A stretch of 64,000 nucleotides of DNA from Chromobotia macracanthus. Lineage: Eukaryota; Chordata; Actinopteri; Cypriniformes; Botiidae. The translations under genes and the position numbers were made by a program. Shown here piece after piece: positions 1 through 18,378 of the stretch; the first letter of the stretch is position 1, and every line of letters begins with the position of its first letter. The DNA lies in contig JAZGTH010000035.1 in the NCBI GenBank assembly GCA_036877525.1, positions 454,001 to 518,000 of the forward strand, written 5' to 3'. The notes beneath the pieces were generated by a model. That model was not told where the DNA came from. It made no database searches and saw only the letters and a list, made by a program, of their open reading frames with translations.

Positions 1-521
1 CAACTATACGGCACACATTAAAGGAGGACTAAGCTCTGAGATTTTCTGAGAGATTAAAGCTAGATGCTATTGCAGCAGGGGGTCCAGGGATAAAGACCCT
101 AACGACAGTTGTTGGTGCTCGGGTCGTATATGGATGGCTGTTGATGTTTTCTTAGCTTCTTCTACAATCATCACACTAACATCATAGCTTTGAGATGTTC
201 CCCTGTCAAGCAAACTACTCCAAAACAGGATTTCCAAGGATTTTGTTAATAAAAAAAGATTAGAGGCGCATAATGCAAAGAAGGCATCACCCTGTGACAA
301 TGGATTCATTGCCTTATACTGTAATTTATTGTACACAGGCCTGTATCACTCATTTCAACTCTCGCCTTTTTTTATTACTCTTTCATATTCTTTCTGTGCT
401 GTTCACCAGCAAAACTTTGACCAGCAAGTTGTTTCTAATAAAGCTGGGATGCCATACTGGTCTTAATAAATAAATGACCTGATGGGAATACAATAAGGAA
501 CTTGTTCCCTTGTTACTCTAC
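1..521 (-). other. nrp2 intron 7, partial
   Basis: Non-coding stretch following the donor of exon 7. It is AT-rich with no repeat or exon that I recognise. The next nrp2 exon, expected to start near Val-Phe-Gln, was looked for on the minus strand and not found. Confidence 0.8.
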
Positions 522-677
522 CTTGTGGTTCTTGCCATAGCGGTAGATCATCCAATCTTCTCCATTAGTGCTGACCTCTAGCTTAAAGGTGGTGACAAAG
601 TAAGACTTGTGTGTCTCCTTGGAAACTGCCCCCTGAGTGGCAATGCCTGTCAGGACCTTCAGGAAATGCAGGTCCAC
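522..677 (-). CDS. nrp2: nrp2 coding exon 7: middle of b1 discoidin domain
   Basis: Exactly 52 codons, phase 0 in and out: VDLHFLKVLTGIATQGAVSK, then ETHKSYFVTTFKLEVSTNGE and DWMIYRYGKNHK (residues 329-380). S347, T350 and Y354 match the remaining ligand-pocket residues of NRP1 (S346, T349, Y353), so this side of the pocket is intact. Human NRP2 continues VFQANN after KNHK; no such exon is visible between here and position 1, so exon 8 lies outside the window. Acceptor tctccttag|G and donor CACAAG|gtagag. Confidence 0.95.
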
Positions 678-2678
678 CTAAGGAGAAAAAGCAAAGTTGC
701 ATGGTGAGTAAATGAGGTAAGACTGGATGGTTGCTATAGGGCATTTCTACATGGTTGCTAGTCTACTGGCCAAGCCCCCAACCCCAAGATATTCTGGTGC
801 CTAGATACAGCTGCAGTCCCTCCTTCAACATAAAATGGGATTTTTAAAAACTATCTCTGTTTTAAAAAACTTTCGGTCAGGTTAAAAAAAAGAGTACATT
901 GTTATTTTATTGAGAATAAAGAGTAAATTGTTATTTTGTCAGTCATTGTTTGTCAATTGTTTTGTCAACTCCTGACTGTGCAGGAGTTTGTTTTTAGTCT
1001 GACAAACTGCTTGCCAGTGAAAACATTCCACATTGTGCCTGGTTATGATGCTGTGTTAGGTGCTGAAGTTTAAAACTTAGCAAACTTAGTAATGCTTTCC
1101 TTAGCAAACACCACTACAGATAGGATGATGAGGAAGTGATGAGCGAGGGAGGAAGTGGAGGAAGTGATGAGCGAGGGAGGAAGTGGAGAAAGAAATGAGA
1201 GAGGGCTGTGAGAGGAATGAAACAGAAGAGCAGACAGACAAATTGAGCTGTGAGAATATGTGGCTTTTCTTCCCTGCAGATCATGGACAGCAGCAGAGGT
1301 GTTATCAGAGGTTTAAAATCAATCACCTCATCTCTGATCGATACTAACCACCTTAATTCAACTCTCTTTCACCACAAAGATGATCACCCTCCCCCCCCAC
1401 CGCCACAGTGATGATGATGATTATGGTTCAAGAGCTGCCTCTCTGCCACCCCGCCTCAACTGCAATGAACTCTCTAATCAGGCATTCCGCTCCCGTCCTA
1501 GAGGAGGGCTGTTACCCATGATCCTCGGCGCTCCCTGCTCAGCGGGATGTCATCTGAACATGAGCGGGAAAACTGCAGCGTTTGTTATCTGTCAGAAAGA
1601 CAGGTGTGGCTTTCACACACCGACACGAGCGCACACACACTACCTTCTGTAAAGCTGCTTAGGGCCACAGAGAAACACACCTAGACAAAAAAAAATCAAT
1701 AGAATCCTGGACGGCTGCTAACTATTTATTCCTAGGAAAGGACCCTCATCAATCAAGTGGCTGTTACCATCAGAGCGTGCTGTGCATCATCAACCCCTGT
1801 GCCCGGAGAATGACGTAGCATACCACATCTGAGAAGTGTGGCTAGAATACATCAGTCCCTAATGAATAGTAATAAAGGTACATAAAGACAAATAGAGAGA
1901 AACGTAAAGCCTGTATCAAAGAGAAAGAGCACACACGCACAAGATGAGGTGTTCAAAAACATCTTCGTAGGTCCCAAATTAAAATCTATCAATATCTTCT
2001 GCAGCATAATGTTGATTAGTACAGATATTTACAATTTTACAAAACATTTTTAATCAAAAAAGCAAAACAACTTAGTTGTGCAGGGAGTTTTTAGTCCTGA
2101 CTGTTACAGTATGTTTTCATACCTCAGGCTCTTTTCGTTTTAAAGATTATTTAACGTGAACACCTCACACATTAGATAATTAGATGAATAAACAGTACAA
2201 GAATATTAACTATGTGTATACACCAAAAACAGACAAAGCCTTGTTCACACAACAGAGCAGACATGTCTGGATAAAGTATGGTCCTGGGGCATATTGGCAT
2301 TTACAACAGCTGTTTGTCAAGATAGATGTTCGGCCATGGACTCTAAGAGTGAGGATGAAATGTGTTAACACAACACAACAGCTGTGGGCCCACATCTTAG
2401 CTGTGTCCTGACACAAATATCACCGATCACTAAAGGTAATGAAAGTAAAGAATCTCATTCCAGAGCTCCTGAGCTGGCACTAAACTCAAACGTCTTGCCA
2501 GAATGCACGATGCACTTGCGGTTCAGCAGAAAGTGTACGAAATTCGCAATGCAGAGAGCAGCTCACAGTACTGCATATGTGACTCTTACAATGACCATCA
2601 ATAACAAAATGGAGATGAGACTAAGGAAATGAGATTGAAACGAGGCAGGGAGAAATACACAGTAACAGAAAATCTCAC
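678..2678 (-). other. nrp2 intron 6
   Basis: A 2001-bp GT-AG intron. It contains an exact 28-bp tandem duplication at 1131-1186 inside a purine-rich tract (minus strand pyrimidine-rich). No coding sequence is supported; open frames here are chance. Confidence 0.85.
1131..1186 (+). repeat. 28-bp exact tandem duplication
   Basis: The unit beginning AGGAAGTGATGAGCGAGGGA occurs twice back to back (1131-1158 and 1159-1186) without a mismatch. The unit itself holds two AGGAAGTG words, and purine-rich sequence continues to about 1210. A minimal minisatellite within an nrp2 intron. Confidence 0.9.
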
Positions 2679-2848
2679 CTGGATGTATTCTTTGTTGCTG
2701 TCCTCGTTGGGTGTCCATGCATTGTCCTCGAAGTTGAGGCGAGCCTGCTTTGGAGACCAGCGGCCATCGTAGAAGCTGGATGATGCAGTGATCTGGTCGT
2801 CACTGATCTTGCCTGACTCCATGCCGAGAGCATTACTGCAGTGGAAGT
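2679..2848 (-). CDS. nrp2: nrp2 coding exon 6: start of b1 discoidin domain
   Basis: Phase 1 in, phase 0 out. It opens NFHC275SNALGMESGKISDDQI and continues TASSSFYDGRWSPK, ARLNFEDNAWTPNEDSNKEY and ends at Ile-Gln328. This is the beginning of the F5/8 type C (discoidin) b1 domain, which binds C-terminal Arg ligands such as VEGF tails. Pocket positions in NRP1 (Y297, W301, T316, D320) correspond here to F297, W302, T317 and D321, so the usual pocket Tyr is Phe with a Tyr immediately after. Acceptor cattcag|AC and donor ATCCAG|gtgaga. Confidence 0.95.
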
Positions 2849-3157
2849 CTGAATGAAAAAAAGGAGATTTATCATTTAAATCTGATATAATAGAGGCATG
2901 TACGTAAATAGCAAGATAGTAGTACTGGGAAGCAACAAACTTAAAGAAATGATGCTACTAATCTTAATTAAATAAAAAAATAAGTTTTTAGTAGTCTGAC
3001 AGTAGTTTGGCTGTTTTCAAAATCCTTACTGGTACGACCTAGCAGTAATCACTGTTTTCGACCCAAAAATTAGTTACATTAATAGGGGTATTCTTTTATA
3101 TATTCTTCAACATTGTATGACATTAAGGAGTATGTATAAAGAGGAAAAAACACTTAC
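2849..3157 (-). other. nrp2 intron 5 (short, 309 bp)
   Basis: The shortest intron in the visible gene, AT-rich, between the end of CUB a2 and the start of b1. No repeats or exons seen. Confidence 0.9.
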
Positions 3158-3313
3158 TGTCATTAACCTCTTTCAGTGTCATGTTGTAACGGGCAGAAAA
3201 GCCATCTTTGGCTACAGCCATGTCTGTATGGAAGGACAGAGACAGGATACCCGTGGACGACTGTATTTCAGAAGGAATTGTGGTACCACAATGACGTCCA
3301 ATCAGAGGTCCCA
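3158..3313 (-). CDS. nrp2: nrp2 coding exon 5: second part of CUB a2
   Basis: Phase 1 in and out. It encodes VGPLIGRHC228GTTIPSEIQS, then STGILSLSFHTDMAVAKDGF and SARYNMTLKEVND. C228 closes the second a2 disulfide. STGILSLxFHTDMAVAKDGFSARY is essentially identical to human NRP2. N263-M-T is an additional possible N-glycosylation sequon at the a2-b1 linker. Acceptor tgttttgcag|T and donor GACA|gtaagt. The intron separating it from exon 6 is only 309 bp. Confidence 0.95.
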
Positions 3314-5242
3314 CTGCAAAACACATAATTATAAAGATAACAAATGGACAGAGACAGAAAACATCCATTATACACCTAACAAGCTTCAAATCAACAAAAT
3401 GCCTGACAATTTTCTCTGTCTGACATGATAATATTGAACAGCCATGAATTAGAGCAACAAAATCTGGCTTTAATATATGAAATCCTTCACTGACAAACTT
3501 AAGCCCTGATGGATTCAGTGTGCATGTGTACTGGAGATCAGTAAAGCTGTGCTCAAATGGGATATGAAGAAATGGTTTCTCAGTGCTGGGATGTAAACTG
3601 GTCTCATTTCTGCACCTTGCGCCAGCTGGCCCCTTGAAAATAAGAATGGTTATTCTTTGCATGTGCTTACAACTTAAACAACACCACCTCTCTAAATCTC
3701 TGAGTGTTTGTTTGTTAACAGATGTATGTGATTTAGTTTGGTCAGGCTGTAATGTTGTAGAGAGGCCACTATCTCACAGTAATGAATCCATCCTCTACCC
3801 TGACACACACACACAGAGTACCAGATGGGTGAAATAGCCTCATATCAATCACATTGACAATGCACATTGATTTTCTTCTCGTTTGAAGAGGAAAGGGCTT
3901 TAATACAGCAAGTGCTCTTGAATGGTTAGTTGAAACTCTTTCTTGCCCTTGATGGTGTTGATGATCAAAGAAGTGGCTATAGTACACTGCTTTGATCAGG
4001 GCTGTATCTGTGTCACTTGCTTACAGGGTAAATTTCACAAAAACATGGTTCATCCAGGTTACGTTTTGTTCCAAAATCAAAAGAAAAAATAGTAACTGTA
4101 TTTTGCATAAAGAAAATAAAACTGATTTTGGACATTTAAGACAAGAAGTGAGCAAATTTCCCTTACCTTCGAAGATAAATAAGCTTTCTATAGCTACTGT
4201 TATTGTCAATGATGAATACGCCATTAGATTACAGTAAATGAAAAACAAATACTATAAAAAGCTCGAAAGATAGAGCTCGCCACCTGACATGGGAAATCCA
4301 CCCTCTGCCCTGCTATAAAATCCTGCCAAACCCAGATGGTAGTTGGTTTTACATGGTTTCTATCTGGTCCGAGCCAGTCATTTATGGTCCAAGCTGGTGT
4401 AAACATTTCAGTTGACTACCAGTTGGACTACCATCTGCTGACCTGGCTTTGACCTGGCTAGACCATTCTGATCAAGCTGGTTAAAGGTTTGATAGACATT
4501 TTGACGTATTGGTATGCTTTATTGTCTGTGATTATTGTGAATCTGATTAAAAGAAGAAGAGTGGAGGACCCCCCCTCCCCAGTATTAGGGCTGAAGCATT
4601 AATAAGACAGCTGGGGGAAGAGAGTATTCCACCACACTCTACTCCAGACAAGGATTAAATCCTATTGCAGTGTAATTCACGCCCCATTTTCACTTTACTG
4701 ATAAAGGTTACCATGGCTGCTCTCACCCCCCATCCTTCCGTTCCTCCACCCCTTCGTGCGGAAGAATATGGGTGCTGTGGCTTTTTGGCCCGCCTGCTGC
4801 AGATAAGGCAAAGCAAGGCCCTGGGCTCTGCTTTCATCTGCCAACGCTTGGCTCTAAAATAGCTCCGACGGCAGCCACAGTAACAGCACGACAGAAATGC
4901 GCCTGAGTTTATAGCACAGCGGGCAATGGACAGGTTGCTTGTGTCACAGGGAAAGAGAGAACAGCTGTAAAGACTGGTGGATAAACTAACCAGATGGCTC
5001 AGACAGTGTCACATAGTGTGATAGTGAATGGTATGTGGATTTAAAATCATTAAGTGACCAAATTATGTATGGTAGACATGTGACACACTCATCTCGAAGC
5101 AGACAGTGAGGTCACTGGGAAATGGAAATGCAATCCTCTTAAAGTCATGGGTGGTCTGGACTTTGGAATACCGCAGTCCTAATCCAAGTCCTGACTATAT
5201 ATCTGTACAGAATTCTTTGGGATTAAGAGAATCTAAACTCAC
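3314..5242 (-). other. nrp2 intron 4
   Basis: A 1929-bp GT-AG intron splitting CUB a2. Around 4320-4500 it contains repeated CCAGCTTGGACC-like words (see separate entry). Open reading frames on both strands overlap each other and lack family features. Confidence 0.85.
4320..4500. repeat. degenerate CTGGT/ACCAG-word repeat
   Basis: Diverged copies of words such as GGTCCAAGCTGGT, ACCTGGCTAGACCA and GATCAAGCTGGTT recur over about 180 bp. This pattern resembles an old dispersed fish repeat rich in TGGTC/GACCA. Boundaries are approximate, and the family name is not known to me. Confidence 0.4.
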
Positions 5243-5470
5243 CCTGTGGCAGGCCGTCCCACACCTCCAGCCAGTCATACTTGCACTCGCTCTCTGAGCC
5301 CTGCAGGGGGTCGTTTTCCAGGTCAAAGGTGAGAAAGGTGAGAGTGACGTCCATGTGAGGAGGAACAATGATGATGAAGGTGCATTCTAAATTGTGGGGG
5401 TATTTGTCAGGAAAGCCGGGCGACTCTATCACACCTGATGGACTGGTAAAGTTTCGGGAACAGTCAGAGC
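5243..5470 (-). CDS. nrp2: nrp2 coding exon 4: first part of CUB a2
   Basis: Phase 1 in and out. It begins Gly-Ser-Asp-C147 and continues SRNFTSPSGVIESPGFPDKY, then PHNLEC173TF, a beta-rich stretch, FDLENDPLQ, and C206KYDWLEVWDGLPQ. N150-F-T is an N-glycosylation sequon at the position of the conserved one in neuropilins. C147/C173 form the first a2 disulfide and C206 starts the second. The FDLENDPLQ and CKYDWLEVWDG motifs point to NRP2 rather than NRP1. Acceptor cttctcag|G and donor CAGG|gtgagt. The a2 module cooperates with a1 in semaphorin recognition in this family. Confidence 0.95.
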
Positions 5471-12613
<7,143 letters not shown>

Positions 12614-12795
12614 CTGTCTTATAGATTTCATAGCGCAGCGAGAATCCTGCCCCCTGGTGGGCGTAGTCAGAGACAAATTTGATGTGCAAAACAGGGCCTG
12701 AGGAGATGATGGCAGGTGGGGCAATGTTACTGCAGTGTCTACCCAGCAGATCGGCACTCTCTGAGTTCCCATCCCGGATCTCAATGAAGTCGTAC
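12614..12795 (-). CDS. nrp2: nrp2 coding exon 3: second half of CUB a1
   Basis: Phase 2 in, phase 1 out. After the split Arg codon it reads YDFIEIRDGNSESADLLGRH, then C104, SNIAPPAIISSGP, HIKFVSDYAHQGAGFSLRYE and IYKT. It completes CUB a1, supplying C104 (partner of C82) and the IRDG/SDY acidic region typical of CUB modules. It matches human NRP2 almost residue for residue over the first 20 positions. Splice sites are ttctcatag|G and ACAG|gtaagc. Flanking introns are the two longest in the gene (9.9 kb upstream in transcript order, 7.1 kb downstream). Confidence 0.95.
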
Positions 12796-13074
12796 CTATG
12801 AGAACACCAAACACAGAGATGTTTAATCAGATGTACTTCAAGTGTTGCAATCCTCTGAAAGGGAACAGACGGCAGATTGTCAACTGTGTACTAAGAACAT
12901 TGATTGCGCTATATCGATAGTTTGGTATCTGCATTTTTTTAAAAAATACAAGCAAACGACACAAAACTGAGACATATGCATCAATATTTTGTGCTTCCAG
13001 TGTGCTTCCAACATACATTTAGAAAAGAAACAACATACTTTAAGTGCTGGCAGAACCAAGTATTGTCTGGAAGT

Positions 13075-13180
13075 TTAAAGGGTACATATTATGTCCATTT
13101 TCACAAGATCTGATTTTCCCTGTAGTGTGAAGTTTTAGTGCAAAATACTCCACAGAACAATCATTATACTATGATGTCTT
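13075..13180 (+). mobile_element. truncated copy of a cyprinid dispersed repeat
   Basis: The segment starts TTAAAGGGTACATATTATG and continues through TTTCACAAGATCTG, GTGAAGTTTTAGTGCAAAA and CCACAGA. I recall this arrangement as the start of an abundant cyprinid non-autonomous element whose ends read AAAGGG-CATATTATG. Only the first 100 bp or so is recognisable; the other end is missing. The family name is uncertain. Confidence 0.55.
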
Positions 13181-13349
13181 GCGGTCACATTGCTCTGGAA
13201 ATAAAAATGTCTTGTTCTGAGACGACTGAGGTTATTTATTTAAAAAAAGTATTTGGGTGGATATTTAGAATTATAGGGCGGTTGTGTACACACACTGCCG
13301 ACATGCATTTATGTTCAAATGCCATGCCACAAATGCCACAGTTTAAAGG

Positions 13350-13383
13350 TTAGTTAGTTGGTTAGTTAGTTAATTAGTTAGTC
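13350..13383 (+). repeat. GTTA tetranucleotide microsatellite
   Basis: A short imperfect run of TTAG/GTTA units directly after the sequence GTTTAAAGG. Confidence 0.85.
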
Positions 13384-15896
13384 TCTGTCAGAACAGACAG
13401 AGACAATGTCAAACACATGCACACATAATGCTATGTGTGTGTTTAGGTCTGATGTTCTGCCAGCTGCACATAATGAGTTTTGTCTTTAATTTTCTGTTAA
13501 CTCTCAGGATATTAACTGCCATGCTACAAGATTAATGCGCAATGGGATTGTGCTTAAAAGGAGTTTGATCTCAATTAACTATGAAAACTATGTCAATTAT
13601 ACACACCTAACACGTTCTGCCTGGTTGTACAAAATAGATTCTTTCCCTTAAAGACTTTCAGAAGTTGACCCTAATGACAAGTAATTAAAAACTGCAAAAA
13701 GCGTTTATTCAAAGAGACATGGACAATAAGAAATACAAAGAAAGGTATGTTATCTGCTCTCTTTTGAACATGTGAATAAGAGTTTCTTTTTTAAATAAAA
13801 TAACAGAGAAAAAACCTAAGTCCAGCTGGCAGGTACAGAGACGCAAAAAGCGCTGCTCCTTAACCCAGCGTTGATGTGTTAATACGGCTGAGTTTTATGA
13901 AGCTGTGCTGGTAGAATTGTGCTTGACACCAAAGCGTGACTCCACACAGCATGCTGTGCCTCATTTAACCTCCAATTCAACAGGCCTACAGACTCACAGA
14001 GCATCTGCAGCCCTCAGCAGTAGAGGCTCATGGTCTTAAACACTGCTGCAACTTACCAGACAAACACACAAAGAAATCAATGAGTTGGAGAGACAATGTT
14101 ATCTCTGCTCTGACATATTCATTAAGCGCGGTGTATTTCCAGACACAGAGAAATGTTTTTTCATAGTTTAGATTTTTTTTCTTTATGCAATTCATTTAAG
14201 TTTTAACTTGTTTCTTCCAAACTTTATGAAAATACGGACACAAATAAAACAATTGTTGACATAATATTGAAGTATAGAGCTATAATATGAATGTGGATAG
14301 CACAGTTTAGATAATCAGATCATATTCACTGATTTATAATCTCTGGCTTTTATTATCGACTTTAGATTTATATAAGACTTTAGATTAGATTGTTTGGCAA
14401 ATCTGAGCAGAGTTTGAGACATTATTGCAATCTCTGTAGAGTTTTACACTTATAGGAGAAAATCTAAAAATCAGATTTAGGGCTGAAGTGTACATTTTCT
14501 TTCAGTGTTAAAACACTTTTGTCCCTGTTTAATATGCAGAGAAAACTATAAGCAAGCCATTTGTAGGTCCCCACTCTAAATGCTGTGGCACTGTTTGAGC
14601 ATCCCAAACAACACGGCACAGAAACACTGTCCAAACCAAAAGTCTCAATTTAATCTGCATTTAATCTCATAGCTGTCTAGTAGAAAGGTATGATATTAAA
14701 GAGTTCTCATTTGATTTATGCTGCTCTGAGTGAAGGCCTGTCTCTGAGGAGCACATTTGTTCATCGCTGTTCACCGAATAATGCCTTGCTTTTGCCCTTG
14801 GCTGGATTATAGTTTGTACACTTTCTGCCAGTAAACATTGTATAAACTGTGGTAGTTCTTGCTATATGGGATGGAAAAGAGCAACCTGTTTTTTTGTAGT
14901 TAAAAAAGGTTGAATTTAGTAGGTTATGTGTATTATGCCATATGTAGATTATACAAACATCCTGATTAATTCAACACAATCTGACTGTAATTTATTCAGC
15001 AGGCTGTAGGGTTTCCAGAATAAGATCTGGACTGTTTGTTATGCAAGTAAAAGAGAAACGAATATCTCAAATGCACCAGGCACTTTCCAATCAAACATTT
15101 ATACAGCCTCCTCAGTGCTTCTGCTAACACATATAACTTGATTACATGGCCTGTCCTTCTCTTTTCATAACATGACAGTAAACTCTGTGATAAAAGGTGA
15201 AAACATGACACAGTGATAGATTCAGTTTATGATTTCACTGTTTTATAGACACTGGCAGTCTTCAACCACCCTTAACACACACGCACACAGCCTTGCATTA
15301 TTTTTACTGTGGACATCTCATAAACTTCCATTGTTTCCATACCAGGCCAATAATTATTTCTATCCTATAAACCTAACCCTTGCATAAACCCCCTGTGGAC
15401 ATCAATAGATTAAAAAAAAACAGGATTTAGTTGATATTTAAGGCTTTTTAACTAATGAGAACCACATAAAATGTCCTTACAAGTTGGTTTTACAGTTTTT
15501 TGTCAAACCTGTACAGACACAGACACACACACACACTACTCGGTTCTCTTTCATGTAAATTAAAACTTTTAAGTGTTTTTCATGTGAGGTCTAAACACTC
15601 TTTTTTGTTTCTTCGTCTCAGCCTGTTAAACTGGCTGATTCATCACCGTCTCTAATTAACTAAGATATAAACCCTGCTAGAAAAACTCAATTCACCTATC
15701 ACTGAGAACACATGCTGTGTGGGGCCATTACAGTCACATGGGCAGCAAAAATCAACACAAACACTGGTCTGTTTGCTACAGATGAAAAAGTAATTAGATT
15801 TTCACTAAACTTATTACTAAACAGTGTTACCATGGTGAATATGACAAGAAAAAATGCAGACATACTACATAAACTTCAAATTGTTGGACTGATGAC

Positions 15897-15917
15897 TTTC
15901 TTTCTTTCTTTCTTTCT
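15897..15917 (+). repeat. TTTC tetranucleotide microsatellite
   Basis: About five perfect TTTC units in nrp2 intron 2. Confidence 0.85.
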
Positions 15918-17622
15918 GTCACTTTTACTTTGTGCCAGCAAATTAGGATAAACACAGGCTTTGGCACCCAGAGTTTGTGTTTGTGTGTTTCAGTTGTCCA
16001 AGGCAGTTAAGTATATGCAGACGTACCCCTCCTCCACAGAGCCACTTGTTAATTGTCTTTCACGCATTGCGTCCATGAGGCAGGACACTTTTTCACACCT
16101 GCACATACCTGTGTCAAGCATTCAGGCAACTGATAGGTCACACATTCTTAGGGACACGGGTTAAAACAAGACTTTGACAGCAACATACTAGAAATCTCTA
16201 TTTATTAGGTGAAGTTTGTCTTTTCTGGTATAGACAAAACTGTCTTAACCAATGGATTCAGTTTGGCCGAGCGTGTTTGCATGTTGATTATTTTGTGCAT
16301 TGTTTTTATATATTACTTCTGTGCCCCTATCAACACCAAATAAATGTAACTGTTTTTGGTGGAAATTTTATATTTCTGTTTAAACACCTGTAAAACCACA
16401 CAGCATTTAAAACATCTGGGTCATTTTTGTTCCTTTTTGTCACATTTTTGTTGACAAAAAGGAAATGTAACCTGTAAATTTCTCATCCTGCTATAAATGT
16501 CACTGTTTTAACAGGGACTCCAAGAGCTTTGATTTGTGTCAACTTTAAATCTAACACAGAATCTTTAGCTAACACTTAAAGATAGAAAGACAGAGAGATA
16601 GATCGCTAGACAGATAGCTAGACAGATAATTTGGTAAATATCCAAGAACTTACATAAGTCTAGGAATAAACATCTGCAGATTCACTCCAGGGATTCTCAC
16701 CCTTTGAGCAAAAGTAAATAATCATGAGTTTTGCTTAAAAACCTCAATCTTACCCAGCGGAAGAATTAACATACTTAAAGTGGCTCTAAAATATGAACTG
16801 CTAGTTTGAGAGAATCCCCAGACCAGGCTCAGATCGGCCATTTGTACAGCCGTAAAACCAAATGGCAAAGAATAAACAGTGGTTGTTAGTTCTTTCTGAA
16901 ATGTCAGAGAGAATTACAATACAAAACAGGATGCAATTTATCAAATTGTACAGTACCTGAAGTATTCTGTTTTAGACCAGGTTCAGCAGTCATGATCTTC
17001 TGCCCTGTTAGCCTAGCAATTATGTAATGTTCATAACGGTTATGCCTGTACTCTGAGGAAAATGCGATATGTGTTGGAGACCTGCATGAGCCCCTGAGTC
17101 CGGCCTACCTTCACACCAACCATTGATTCTTCATTACAAGCGGAAAACACACATTGATCAGAAGGACCCCCTGGGAGAGCAACAGAGTGATGATATCATC
17201 CTCTACTGTTAGCCTTGCTCGAAAGGAAATCTAGCTGTGAGGTTAGACATGTTCATTTGTCAAATCTATCACAGATAAAGACCCACACAAAGAAACAGAG
17301 TGAGAAACTGCTGTGTAAAATTGTTGCTTTAATAGACGCTCGTGTCAATCATCAGTAACGAAGTCTAGTCCGTATGTGTGGTGCTAGCGTAGAATCGCTG
17401 CTGTCCCCTGAGGGGACCACAGGAACAAAGGCAGATGTCCCCGCCCCCCAGCTGGAGACGGTGGGGTGTCACAGGGACTGTGATCACAGCTCTGCATGTG
17501 GCCAAAGTTGAGAGGCTAAAAATGCTCTCAGACTATCTTCAGTTAGGATCTTACTGCTCACTGATAATTAAACTTAAACTTCAACGCACAAGTGTTAACG
17601 GCACCTAAATTGACTAATTGGT

Positions 17623-17902
17623 CTTAAATGAGTAGTTTACCCAAAAATGAAAATTCTTTAATTTGCTTACCCTCATGTCATTACAACCGTATATGACTTT
17701 TATGCTTCTGAGGAACTCAGAAGTACATCGGTAACCAAACTACAATGGCACCCATTGATTTCCATTGTATGGACACAAAACCACTGAAACATTTCTAAAA
17801 AAATCTTCTTTTGTGTTCTATAAAGGACATGTACGTTTTGAATGGCATAAGGGTGAGTAAATGATGGAAAATTTGTAATATTTTGGGTGCACTATCCCAT
17901 TA
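17623..17902. mobile_element. MITE-like inverted-repeat element, full length but diverged
   Basis: The left end reads AGTAGTTTACCCAAAAATGA and the right end is its near reverse complement (TTTTGGGTGCACTATCCC). Inner arms also pair (TTACCCTCATGTCATT against GGGTGAGTAAATGATGG). The middle holds CCATTGATTTCCATTGTATG and TCTTCTTTTGTGTTC, hallmarks I recognise from a very common cyprinid element of about 280 bp. No transposase is encoded, so it depends on another element for movement. Flanking TTAA-like words may be target-site remnants. Confidence 0.8.
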
Positions 17903-18336
17903 AGCCTTGTGTATTTAGGATAGCTTTGGGGCCCCCTGACCCTGATCGCACATGTTTCGGGAGGTGTTTACATAAGACATGTTCTTGCATTCAATCTAAG
18001 TCTCAATATGGACTAAATCTCAAGAGTTCTACAATGCAAACAGTCCAACAGCAGAAGCACAGCATGGACAATATTGTTCTAGTGAAAATCCCCCTAAAAA
18101 GGAGTCAAAAGTAATATGCATTTTTTGTGTATTAATATGATGATTAGATAATATCAAAAACTCGAATACTGTGCCTGAGGGAGGAGAAGAGAGTGTAAAG
18201 AGCAGGGATGAAGAATAAAGATAAAGATGAAAGAGAGAGAGAGCGAAAAAAAAGCGGCAAAGGAGAGGGAACCATCTCTTTAACCTTCTCAGTCTAGTTT
18301 CTATATCCATGTCATTCAGGAGTGCGGATTACAGAT

Positions 18337-18378
18337 GATTGCATTACAGAGATATCTGATTGCATTACAGAGATATCA
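18337..18378 (+). repeat. 21-bp tandem duplication
   Basis: GATTGCATTACAGAGATATC followed by one base is present twice in succession (18337-18357 and 18358-18378), differing only at the last base. Confidence 0.9.

Noticed and set aside
3314..3662. Upstream extension of the open frame containing nrp2 exon 5
   Set aside because: A good acceptor at 3314-3315 and matching phase with exon 4 show that this part is intron.
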